Positions 1 to 5,863 are shown, numbered from the stretch's first letter. The stretch is 6,764 nucleotides of DNA from Bacillota bacterium (GCA_017621195.1 JAGATO010000024.1:1-6764), one strand, 5' to 3'. Notes: generated by a model not told the origin, from the letters alone. Numbers and translations: made by a program.

Positions 1-1
1 G

Positions 2-775
2 ACATATCAACAGCATTATTCCATTCCGGAATCCATCGGCGCCGAGGTGAGAATTCTGCAGCTGCGGCCGGAAAATAACTTCCTGCCCGATATCGAAGAA
101 CTGAAATCGCTGGTGGATGAAAACACAAAGATGATTACCTTCAACAATCCGGATAACCCCACCGGCTCCTGGATTCCGAGACAATCCATGGAAGAGATGA
201 TCGAGATCGCAAGAAACGTAGGAGCTTACGTGCTCTGCGACGAAGTGTATCGCGGCATCTCCGAGGACGGCGAATACATGCACTCGGTGGTGGATCTGTA
301 TGAGAAGGGAATTTCCGTCGGTTCCATGAGTAAGATTTTTTCCCTGGCCGGTCTCAGAATGGGATGGATCGCAACCCGCGACGAGGAAGTGATTCACATG
401 GTACATGAACGCCGCGATTACGATACCATCAGCTGCGGCGTCATCGACGATCTGTTGGCATCGCTGGCGTTGAAAAACAAAGAGAAAATCTTTGAAAGAA
501 ACCGCGAAATCCTGAATAAGAACCGGACGATTCTGGACGAGTGGGTTAACGAAACGGAAGGCGTTCACTACGTCCGTCCCGTTGCCGGAACCACAGCCCT
601 GGTGTATTACGATCTGGATATGCCCTCCGATGAGCTCTGCGTGCGGCTGATCAAGGAGAAGGGCTGCTGTTTACCCCTGGATCGGCTTTTGAGATGGAGG
701 GTGCTGTCAGAATTGGATACGCTTTCGATTCGAAGCTGCTGCGACAAGGACTGGATAAGTTTGGGGAATTCCTGA
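2..775 (+). CDS. PLP-dependent aminotransferase, class I/II fold; 5' partial, frameshifted near the 3' end
   Basis: The reading frame is open from base 2 (TYQQHYSIPESIGAEV...), so the true start lies left of the window and the GTG at 47 is internal. The hallmarks of fold-type I aminotransferases appear in order: NNPDNPTG (143-166), DEVYRG (239-256; Asp contacts the pyridine nitrogen and Tyr the cofactor), and SMSKIF, whose Lys at 332-334 should form the Schiff base with PLP, followed by GLRMGW. The enzyme should be cytosolic and transfer an amino group between an amino acid and a 2-oxo acid; the substrate cannot be read from this fragment. After EKGC (656-667) the frame turns non-homologous (CLPLDRLLRWRV...) and stops at 773-775, while the expected C-terminus sits in another frame (see 670-789). 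A one-base deletion in the genome or assembly is the simplest explanation. The family assignment is firm; whether the gene is functional is open. Confidence 0.9.
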   Translation, partial: TYQQHYSIPESIGAEVRILQLRPENNFLPDIEELKSLVDENTKMITFNNPDNPTGSWIPRQSMEEMIEIARNVGAYVLCDEVYRGISEDGEYMHSVVDLYEKGISVGSMSKIFSLAGLRMGWIATRDEEVIHMVHERRDYDTISCGVIDDLLASLALKNKEKIFERNREILNKNRTILDEWVNETEGVHYVRPVAGTTALVYYDLDMPSDELCVRLIKEKGCCLPLDRLLRWRVLSELDTLSIRSCCDKDWISLGNS

Positions 776-789
776 AGGAAAACAGATAG
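670..789 (+). pseudogene. Out-of-frame C-terminal segment of the aminotransferase
   Basis: Read from 670, this stretch gives FTPGSAFEMEGAVRIGYAF and continues as DSKLLRQGLDKFGEFLKENR to a TAG at 787-789. That is a typical end of a class I/II aminotransferase: TPGSAF, then VRIGYA, where the Arg (709-711) is the conserved residue that binds the substrate carboxylate, then an amphipathic C-terminal helix. It lies in the -1 frame relative to the upstream coding region. Restoring one base between about 665 and 673 (for example TGC CTG TTT in place of TGC TGT TT) would join the two halves without a gap. I infer either a recent inactivating mutation or a sequencing/assembly error. Good conservation of the tail argues against an old pseudogene. 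Confidence 0.8.
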
Positions 790-795
790 AAAGAG

Positions 796-856
796 AAAGA
801 GCAGGTCGACGGAAAGGAGCGCATTGCGTCCAAAACGCCGACAGGGCTCTTTTTCT
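796..856 (+). terminator. Rho-independent terminator-like hairpin after the aminotransferase
   Basis: AAAGAGC (796-802) pairs with GCTCTTT (846-852), and GTCG (805-808) pairs with CGAC (839-842) across a small internal loop. A nested hairpin, GGA-CGC / GCG-TCC (816-831), fills the apex. The stem runs into a T-tract (850-854). It starts just after the restored aminotransferase stop at 787-789, the expected place for the end of that transcript. Confidence 0.65.
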
Positions 857-899
857 GTATCAGGTTGGAAAGATGCAATTCGTCGTTCCCATTACCGCA

Positions 900-929
900 T
901 TGAAAAAATAGTGCAAAGTATGGTATGAT
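900..929 (+). promoter_or_regulatory. Predicted SigA promoter (extended -10) for the MATE transporter
   Basis: TTGAAA (900-905) is followed by an 18-base spacer and TATGAT (924-929). TG at 921-922 one base before the hexamer makes it an extended -10 (TGGTATGAT). The predicted start is near 936, giving a leader of about 30 bases before the ATG at 966. I see no operator-like repeat here. Confidence 0.7.
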
Positions 930-965
930 ATACTAATATGACTTTATTCGACATGGGAATACAAT

Positions 966-2351
966 ATGGGAATGACACAAGAACAGAAGATGGGAACCAT
1001 GCCCGTCAAAAAATTGTTATTCGAGCTGGCAGTACCGACCATCACAGCACAGCTGATCAATGCATTATATAATATCGTAGACCGGGTTTACATCGGGCAC
1101 ATTGCAGGAGTGGGAGGAACGGCGTTGACGGCGCTGGGTGTCTGCTTTCCGCTGATCACCCTGGTATCGGCCACCTCGGTGCTGATCAGCGCCGGCGGTG
1201 CGGCCAGAGCGGCCATCTCCATGGGGCGCGGCGATAACGACAGCGCGGAAAAGATCCTGGGCAACGCCGTGTCGGCGCTGCTGCTCATTTCGGCGACGCT
1301 GTTTGTGATCTTCTTCTGCTTCAAAAAACAGCTGTTGTATCTGTTCGGTGCCAGCGACGTGACCTATGTCTATGCATCGTCCTACTTCGGGATTTACCTT
1401 TTGGGAACGGCCTTCGTTCAGCTGTCCCTGGGCCTTAACAGCTTCATCACGACCCAGGGCTTTACGAAGATTTCCATGAAGACCGTCATGATCGGCGCCA
1501 TCACCAACATCATTTTAGACCCGATCCTGATCTTCGGGCTGGACATGGGCGTTGCCGGCGCGGCTCTGGCCACCATTCTGTCTCAGGCTTTGTCCGCCAC
1601 CTGGGTAGTGGTGTTCCTGACGGGGAAGAAAACCATTCTGCGGATCAAGGTGAAAAACATGAAGATCGATCCGAAGATTCTGGCGCCCTGCGTGGCTCTG
1701 GGATTTGCGCCCTTCGTCATGCAGTCCACCGAAAGTTTGATCATGCTTTGCTTCAACAATTCACTTCTGAAATACGGCGGCGATGTGGCCGTAGGAACGA
1801 TGACAGTTCTGGCATCGGTCATGCAGATGGTCATGATGCCTCTGTCCGGTCTGACGCAGGGTTCCCAGCCCATCGTCAGCTACAACTACGGCGCCAGAAA
1901 CGCTCAGCGGGTTCGGGAGGCCTTCGGACTTCTGCTGCGCTGCTGCCTCACCTATTCCGTCTGCGTCTGGACGGTCAGCATGGTATTTCCGGGACAGATC
2001 GGCGCGCTGTTCACCAGCGATCCGGAGATCATATCCATGGTGCGGTGGGGGCTGAGAGTCTACATGGGCGGTGTGATCATCTTCGGCGCGCAGATTGCCT
2101 GTCAGCAGACCTTCGTGGCCTTGGGAAATGCCAAGACGTCGGCATTTCTGGCCATCTTCCGCAAGATCATCGTGCTGATCCCGCTGATCTTTCTGATTCC
2201 CATGGCATTTCCGCCGGAGCAGAAGGTGCTTGCCGTGTGGCTGGCGGAGCCCATCGCCGACGTTGCCGCGGTCTGCGTCACCACCACCATGTTTCGGAAG
2301 CAGTTCCGCAGCGCCATGGCTCAGCTGGAGATGCCAGAGTCGAAATTCTAA
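966..2351 (+). CDS. MATE family efflux transporter
   Basis: The 461-residue product is the normal size for a MATE (multi-antimicrobial extrusion) transporter, an inner-membrane antiporter that exports cationic drugs, dyes or metabolites in exchange for Na+ or H+. It is hydrophobic throughout and fits the usual 12 membrane helices in two homologous bundles. Family signatures are visible: an N-terminal KLLFELAVPTITAQLINALY segment leading to YNIVDRVYIGH (about residues 35-45), and in the second half GLTQGSQPIVSYNYGARN (about 295-312), followed by FVALGNAKTSAF. No strong ribosome binding site precedes the ATG at 966 (only TGGGA at 954-958); ATG 972 is a possible alternative start that would remove two residues. 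It is transcribed from its own promoter, and no clear terminator follows it. Substrate cannot be predicted; close relatives are usually annotated only as MATE efflux proteins. Confidence 0.93.
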   Translation: MGMTQEQKMGTMPVKKLLFELAVPTITAQLINALYNIVDRVYIGHIAGVGGTALTALGVCFPLITLVSATSVLISAGGAARAAISMGRGDNDSAEKILGNAVSALLLISATLFVIFFCFKKQLLYLFGASDVTYVYASSYFGIYLLGTAFVQLSLGLNSFITTQGFTKISMKTVMIGAITNIILDPILIFGLDMGVAGAALATILSQALSATWVVVFLTGKKTILRIKVKNMKIDPKILAPCVALGFAPFVMQSTESLIMLCFNNSLLKYGGDVAVGTMTVLASVMQMVMMPLSGLTQGSQPIVSYNYGARNAQRVREAFGLLLRCCLTYSVCVWTVSMVFPGQIGALFTSDPEIISMVRWGLRVYMGGVIIFGAQIACQQTFVALGNAKTSAFLAIFRKIIVLIPLIFLIPMAFPPEQKVLAVWLAEPIADVAAVCVTTTMFRKQFRSAMAQLEMPESKF

Positions 2352-2385
2352 GGCAGCGGCCAGTCGGATGCTGCGGCGAAGTTTC

Positions 2386-2405
2386 ATTGATAATTTGTTA
2401 TCAAT
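2386..2405. repeat. Perfect 8-bp inverted repeat, candidate operator
   Basis: ATTGATAA (2386-2393) and TTATCAAT (2398-2405) are exact reverse complements separated by TTTG. The -35 hexamer of the following promoter lies inside the left arm, so a dimeric protein bound here would block RNA polymerase. The core TTGATAA-N4-TTATCAA has the geometry of clostridial Rex (NADH-sensing repressor) sites, described as TTGTTAA-N4-TTAACAA, with one symmetric difference per half. The repeat is seen directly; the Rex link is only a suggestion. It lacks a T-tract and is A/T-rich, so it is a poor terminator for the MATE gene. Confidence 0.6.
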
Positions 2406-2416
2406 CAGAGTACAAT
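2388..2416 (+). promoter_or_regulatory. Predicted SigA promoter for the 400-residue protein gene
   Basis: TTGATA (2388-2393), a 17-base spacer and TACAAT (2411-2416) make a near-consensus SigA promoter. Transcription would start near 2423, about 37 bases before the TTG start codon. The -35 box overlaps the palindrome at 2386-2405, suggesting that the gene is controlled by a repressor. Confidence 0.72.
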
Positions 2417-2447
2417 AGGATGTGGCGCAAGCCGCTTACATTCGCAT

Positions 2448-2454
2448 AAGGAGG
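2448..2454 (+). promoter_or_regulatory. Strong ribosome binding site that fixes a TTG start
   Basis: AAGGAGG is an excellent Shine-Dalgarno match ending five bases before TTG 2460. No ATG or GTG lies in frame near this site, so the TTG is the most credible start codon. Confidence 0.8.
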
Positions 2455-2459
2455 CACTT

Positions 2460-3662
2460 TTGAACCACAGCAAATTCACGGTAATCAAGGGCGGAAGCGA
2501 TCCGGACTTCGGAACGAGGCGCTTCCTTTCCGCATACATCACCGATACGCGCCTCATGGGAGTGGTGGGTCTGCAGATTCACTGGGAACTGCTGGAGGAC
2601 GGAGTTCCGGTGGACTTTTATCAGTTCTTCTACTTCGATGCAGAGGAATACGGCCTGGACAGCTACAGGAGCTATCAGGGCAACGACGATATGGAACCCG
2701 TGGCCATCGGAGAATCCATGTTCGGCGGCCTGGGCGGACGACAGGTTTCGTTGACCCAGAGGGAGGCTCAGTTCCTGGTGCAGGATTTTTGCAGGGACTC
2801 TCAGATGATGGGAATTCCTCTGCCGGAGCCCCGGAAGGAATATGAGTTTTTACTGGAACATCCCATCCAGGCGGACAGCTCGCTTTTGACTTCGGTCACG
2901 GAGAAGATGTGCGTGGATCTGCAGAGCGACTACGAGCTGGTTCACTATTTTCTGATGCGCTCTTTCGGGAAGGACAAAAAGGGTTTGGCCTACGTCTGCG
3001 ATCCTGCAGCCATCGATTCGGGATGGGTGGAGGATGTGGCCGAGCCCTATGGGGCCACGCTGTGCAAGAACACCATCGAGGAATTCATCAATCCCGACGG
3101 GACCATTTCCTACCTGAGCGAGTCTCTGGTGGAGGTGGAGCGGCTGAACCAGTACCGCCTGGTCATGACGGAGGTCATGGCCCACAACGGGAAGGTGATC
3201 ATGGCAAAGCGCCGTTCGGCTTTTACGGTGTCCATGCAGGAGGTGGCCATGATGCTGTCGCGGCCGGAGTTCGTCACGGTGTTTGAGGTTCTGCCCCAGC
3301 CGGAACAATCGATCCCGATCCTGGAGGAAATGTTCACGTCGGCCATGGAGAGCAATCACGAAAACGGCCAACTGTTCATGCTGTTTCACAAGAACAACGA
3401 ACACGTCAATCGAAGGATATTCCGCCTGAACGACGATATCCAGAGCCTGTATTTCCTGACGGATTACGGCCAGCTGATCGTGGGAGCCTACACCCTGCCG
3501 GCCATCTGGGAGGCGGAGCGGAAGCTGCAGAAAAGCCGGTTGGGGCTTTTGCTGATCCCTACGGCCAAGTACGAGTTCAAAGAGCCGGTACTCCTGGACT
3601 TCGTTCAGAGCGATTACGAGGATTTTGACGATTTTCTCAACGATATCAAGGGCGATCAATAG
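2460..3662 (+). CDS. Uncharacterised 400-residue soluble protein (TTG start)
   Basis: I do not recognise this family. The product has no signal peptide or membrane segment and should be cytosolic. It is acidic overall, with a strongly acidic C-terminal tail of about 20 residues (FVQSDYEDFDDFLNDIKGDQ). The N-terminal part (to about residue 95) is rich in aromatic residues and glycine (HWELLEDGVPVDFYQFFYFD, then GESMFGGLGGRQ). The middle is helical in character and the region from about 285 looks mixed alpha/beta. No nucleotide-binding, metal-binding or catalytic motif stands out. Coding is well supported: one long frame, a strong ribosome binding site, its own promoter, and a perfect terminator at its end. 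It is a single-gene transcription unit, so neighbours give little functional hint; the palindrome over its promoter suggests regulated expression. It is probably a conserved hypothetical protein of Clostridia. Confidence 0.85.
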   Translation: MNHSKFTVIKGGSDPDFGTRRFLSAYITDTRLMGVVGLQIHWELLEDGVPVDFYQFFYFDAEEYGLDSYRSYQGNDDMEPVAIGESMFGGLGGRQVSLTQREAQFLVQDFCRDSQMMGIPLPEPRKEYEFLLEHPIQADSSLLTSVTEKMCVDLQSDYELVHYFLMRSFGKDKKGLAYVCDPAAIDSGWVEDVAEPYGATLCKNTIEEFINPDGTISYLSESLVEVERLNQYRLVMTEVMAHNGKVIMAKRRSAFTVSMQEVAMMLSRPEFVTVFEVLPQPEQSIPILEEMFTSAMESNHENGQLFMLFHKNNEHVNRRIFRLNDDIQSLYFLTDYGQLIVGAYTLPAIWEAERKLQKSRLGLLLIPTAKYEFKEPVLLDFVQSDYEDFDDFLNDIKGDQ

Positions 3663-3680
3663 GATCGCCTTTTTCTTTTC
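3648..3680 (+). terminator. Strong intrinsic terminator containing the stop codon in its loop
   Basis: GGCGATC (3651-3657) and GATCGCC (3663-3669) form a perfect 7-bp stem around the loop AATAG. A-A-G (3648-3650) can extend it into the T-tract TTTTTCTTTTC (3670-3680). The TAG stop codon of the preceding gene (3660-3662) lies in the loop, so the left arm is still coding sequence. Confidence 0.92.
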
Positions 3681-3721
3681 CGGCGCAATGTGTTTTTAGC
3701 GAAATGAGCGGAAAAAGAAAA
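3671..3721. repeat. Imperfect inverted repeat between terminator and sigma-factor promoter
   Basis: TTTTCTTTTCCG (3671-3682) is complementary to CGGAAAAAGAAAA (3709-3721) apart from one bulged A. The left arm is the T-tract of the terminator; the right arm is part of a purine-rich, A-tract region upstream of the sigma promoter. It could be incidental pairing of T-rich and A-rich tracts, an alternative RNA fold, or an UP-like element for the promoter at 3741. Confidence 0.4.
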
Positions 3722-3740
3722 TGAAAAAAGGATTCGGCGG

Positions 3741-3771
3741 TTGTAACAAAATGAGCTGTCGTGTGTTATAT
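3741..3771 (+). promoter_or_regulatory. Candidate promoter for the sigma/anti-sigma operon
   Basis: TTGTAA (3741-3746), 17 bases, then TGTTAT (3764-3769) is an acceptable SigA promoter. The overlapping TGTAAC (3742-3747) resembles the AAC-containing -35 element of ECF sigma promoters, which would fit autoregulation. However, the CGTG at 3760-3763 lies only 12 bases downstream, too close for a normal ECF -10. An A-rich tract (3712-3729) lies upstream. Which holoenzyme uses it cannot be decided from sequence. Confidence 0.45.
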
Positions 3772-3776
3772 CGGTG

Positions 3777-3786
3777 AAAGGGGGAG
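3777..3786 (+). promoter_or_regulatory. Ribosome binding site choosing ATG 3794 for the sigma factor
   Basis: AAAGGGGGAG ends seven bases before ATG 3794. An upstream in-frame GTG at 3761 overlaps the putative -10 region, has no ribosome binding site, and would add 11 residues absent from the family's normal start, so ATG 3794 is preferred. Confidence 0.75.
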
Positions 3787-3793
3787 TGCAGGT

Positions 3794-4348
3794 ATGGAGA
3801 ATCAACTGCTATATGAATTGTATCGCACCTACGCGGATGAGATCGCGCTGTACCTGTATTCTCTGTGCAAGGATCGGTCTGTGGCGGAAGATCTTCTGCA
3901 GGAAGTGTTTCTCAAGGCGATGCTTTCGCTGCCGTCGGATCACGCCAACTTCCGCGCCTGGCTGTATCGGGTGGCCCGAAACCTGTGCTACAACGAAATG
4001 CGCAATCGAAAGCGGGAGGTACCGGCGGAGCCGGTGGATGTGGAATCAACCGGCTGCGAAGCGCAGAGGAGCATCGACTGCGGTACGCCGCAGACACCGC
4101 TGGAACAGCTTCTGGAGCGGGAGAAGATGGATCTGCTGTACGAGGCGATTCTAAAGCTGCCGCCGGTACCGTCCTCGGTCATTGTGATGCAGTACTTCGG
4201 CGAGCTGTCCCAGAAGGAAATCGCAGAGGTGTTGGGAATATCGCCGGGCAACGTGCGGGTCATCGCTTGCCGGGCCAGAGAACAGCTGCGGCGCAGCCTG
4301 GAATCGTACGAAGGAGGGGAACAGAATGAAGTTTCGGGAGATCGTTGA
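3794..4348 (+). CDS. RNA polymerase sigma factor, ECF (sigma-70 group 4) subfamily
   Basis: This 184-residue protein has the two-domain layout of ECF sigma factors, which direct RNA polymerase to stress- or envelope-response promoters. Region 2 spans about residues 9-75 (LYELYRTYADEIALYLYSL, then AEDLLQEVFLKA, the conserved DxxQEVF-type helix, then FRAWLYRVARNLCYNEMRNRKR for -10 recognition and melting). A hydrophilic linker (about 76-110) follows. Region 4 spans about 113-168 (LPPVPSSVIVMQYFGELSQKEIAEVLGIS, then GNVRVIACRAREQLRR), the helix-turn-helix that reads the -35 element. No SnoaL-like or other C-terminal extension is present, so regulation should come from the partner protein. The gene overlaps the anti-sigma gene by 23 bases, and that gene's ribosome binding site lies inside its last codons, implying translational coupling and matched stoichiometry. 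The regulon is unknown. Confidence 0.95.
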   Translation: MENQLLYELYRTYADEIALYLYSLCKDRSVAEDLLQEVFLKAMLSLPSDHANFRAWLYRVARNLCYNEMRNRKREVPAEPVDVESTGCEAQRSIDCGTPQTPLEQLLEREKMDLLYEAILKLPPVPSSVIVMQYFGELSQKEIAEVLGISPGNVRVIACRAREQLRRSLESYEGGEQNEVSGDR

Positions 4349-5612
4349 AAAATACAGGATGGGAACAGCGTCGGAGGAGGAGATACGCCTGATCCGGGAG
4401 GAAATGGAGAAGCAGGAATGCCTGAATGAACTTTTGTGTGAGGACGTGGAAGATTCTCTGGAACAGTGGGGGACTGCTTTATACGAAACGCGACGGAGCC
4501 TCCACGAGAACGGAGCTGCCGGCGATCCAAATGAAGGAGAGGCTGCGGCCCAGGTCGAAGCGGAGCGATTTGCCCGCATGATCAAGAAAGCCATTCGACG
4601 GGCATTTTTCAAGGCCGGAGCGGTGATTTTAGCGCTGGCCGCAGCGTTGACGCTGTTTCTGTGCTACGGTCTATCGCCTATCGTCGATGCACTGTATTAC
4701 GACCCGACGGAGGAAGTGGTCCTGTCGGAGGGGGAAGGATTCCGGATTAGCAAGGACCGACTGGCGGTCGATTCCGGGGTGTATACGGAGCTGAACTATC
4801 CGCTATGCCGATTCGACGGAGCTACCGTGGTAGAGAGAGGATTCGGGGAATACAGCTTTGAACTGCTTCAGGGCTACATTCCCATGGGCCTCAGTTCCGA
4901 TCGCCTCAGCGGTCAGATCAGTCGCGGTGTACTGACGCTGTTTGACGCCAATATTTTGCCGCGGATGGCGGTCAACGAATTTGCCAATTACGAGGAGAGC
5001 GGCGCGGTAAATACGTATCAGCGCCGGGAGTGGAACGAGTACTGGAAAGACGAAATCCACGGTCGTGTGGCGAAGATGGGGGAGGACGACCGAACCATTG
5101 CGTACGTGTCCTTCGACCACATTCTCAGCTTCGAAGAGCTTCTGACTCTGAAGGAAGAAACGGATACTTGGATGGCTTGGAATCTGGTAGATACCCACGG
5201 ATTAAGAAACGACGGAGAGGGATGGAGCTCCGTGAGAGGCGGCCAGTTCGGCTATTGGGATGCCTACGGTTTCCGAAGCGAAGGGGAATTCTCCCACGAC
5301 GGAGAGAACGGTGTCATTCCGGGGGCGGAACCTACGGTACGGGTGCTGCCGGAGGACATGTCCTATGAGGAATACCAGGGAAACGAAGAGCTGCAGACGG
5401 CCAAGATGATCGAGCTTCTGGAATACATGGGTCAGCAAGAGAAATTCCTCGCCATGGTAGGAGAAGATCCCGCATGGTATCGGGATGCGGCGGAGTATGT
5501 GGGTCAACACGGGATGCGGTTCATGGGCATAGCGGTGTACGGATCCCGGGAAACGCTGCAGAAGCTGCTGGATCATCCTCTGGTCAGTATGGTAACGCTG
5601 GAACAGGAGTAG
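4326..5612 (+). CDS. Membrane-anchored anti-sigma factor, Sigma_reg_N/Sigma_reg_C type
   Basis: The 428-residue product is predicted to hold the ECF sigma factor at the membrane until an external signal arrives. The cytoplasmic N-terminus (1-94) begins with MKFREIVEKYRMGTASEEE, an anti-sigma-like helical segment, but lacks the HxxxCxxC zinc motif of ZAS anti-sigma factors. A basic stretch (IKKAIRRAFFK, 86-96) leads into one membrane helix (about 97-117, AVILALAAALTLFLCYGLSP), so the C-terminal ~310 residues should be extracytoplasmic. Similarity recalled by eye: residues 80-165 to the Pfam Sigma_reg_N pattern, and about 245-425 to Sigma_reg_C (IAYVSFDHILSFEELL, then GIAVYGSRETLQKLLDHP near the end). 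AAGGAGGGG (4311-4319) lies six bases before the ATG, within the sigma gene. No terminator is evident after the stop; the metK promoter follows at once. The sigma-inhibiting role is inferred from family and context, and the signal sensed is unknown. Confidence 0.88.
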   Translation: MKFREIVEKYRMGTASEEEIRLIREEMEKQECLNELLCEDVEDSLEQWGTALYETRRSLHENGAAGDPNEGEAAAQVEAERFARMIKKAIRRAFFKAGAVILALAAALTLFLCYGLSPIVDALYYDPTEEVVLSEGEGFRISKDRLAVDSGVYTELNYPLCRFDGATVVERGFGEYSFELLQGYIPMGLSSDRLSGQISRGVLTLFDANILPRMAVNEFANYEESGAVNTYQRREWNEYWKDEIHGRVAKMGEDDRTIAYVSFDHILSFEELLTLKEETDTWMAWNLVDTHGLRNDGEGWSSVRGGQFGYWDAYGFRSEGEFSHDGENGVIPGAEPTVRVLPEDMSYEEYQGNEELQTAKMIELLEYMGQQEKFLAMVGEDPAWYRDAAEYVGQHGMRFMGIAVYGSRETLQKLLDHPLVSMVTLEQE

Positions 5613-5661
5613 GACGACAATAATTTGTGGCGAAAAACAAAAAATCGGGCAAAAATATCGA

Positions 5662-5691
5662 TTGACAGATGGTGAAGAACCGAGATATAAT
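5662..5691 (+). promoter_or_regulatory. Consensus SigA promoter for the metK leader
   Basis: TTGACA (5662-5667) and TATAAT (5686-5691) both match the SigA consensus exactly, with an 18-base spacer. A-tracts at 5634-5657 could act as an UP element. The predicted start near 5698 leaves about 30 bases before the riboswitch P1 helix. Such a strong promoter fits a gene controlled afterwards by transcription termination. Confidence 0.92.
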
Positions 5692-5728
5692 AATATGCAA
5701 TGTAAATAAGAATCCGTAGTTATGGAAG

Positions 5729-5863
5729 CCTTATCAAGAGCGGCTGAGGGAATAGGCCCTGTGAAGCCCGGCAACCTCTGTCCCTTCGCATCGAAGGGAG
5801 AAAAGGTGCTACATCCTACAGAATCGAACGTCGATGGAAGTGGCGGCGATCTGAAAGATGAGG
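5729..5863 (+). promoter_or_regulatory. SAM-I (S-box) riboswitch aptamer
   Basis: The conserved core is unmistakable: CTTATCAAGAG (5730-5740), TGAGGG (5745-5750), GGCCC (5755-5759), TGAAGCCCGGCAACC (5762-5776), AAAAGGTGCT (5801-5810) and GAAAGATGAG (5853-5862). P1 is CCTTATC (5729-5735) with GATGAGG (5857-5863), including one G-U pair. P3 is a perfect 8-bp hairpin (5781-5788 with 5792-5799). P4 is CAGA-A-TCG (5819-5826) with CGATCTG (5847-5853) and an enlarged apex. It binds S-adenosylmethionine. Position before metK and the terminator downstream show an OFF switch: SAM stabilises P1 and frees the terminator. One J3/4 base differs from the usual form (GCTACATCC rather than GCTAAnTCC). Confidence 0.97.

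Noticed and set aside
2353..2375. GCAGC / GCTGC repeat just after the MATE stop codon as a terminator
   Set aside because: Only five base pairs with a 12-base loop and no T-tract; too weak to call.
2388..2405. Reading the palindrome as a Fur or PerR box
   Set aside because: Those sites have odd symmetry around a single central base (7-1-7 type); this repeat has a four-base centre and even symmetry.
1748..2449. Long open frames overlapping the MATE gene on both strands (for example 1748-2449 + and 1761-2387 -)
   Set aside because: They lie inside a clearly coding MATE gene, have no ribosome binding site, and their translations are rich in Arg, His and Gly, as expected for frame shadows of GC-rich coding DNA.
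2850..3659. 269-codon minus-strand open frame opposite the 400-residue protein
   Set aside because: The plus-strand gene has a promoter, ribosome binding site and terminator; the minus frame has none and a His/Gln/Leu-rich composition typical of antisense shadows.
3742..3763. TGTAAC ... CGTG as a complete ECF-type autoregulated promoter
   Set aside because: The elements are 12 bases apart instead of about 16-17, so only the -35-like half is credible; kept as a hint within the general promoter entry.
5643..5663. AATCG / CGATT inverted repeat next to the metK -35 box as an operator
   Set aside because: Five-base arms with an 11-base A-rich loop are expected by chance, and regulation is already explained by the riboswitch.
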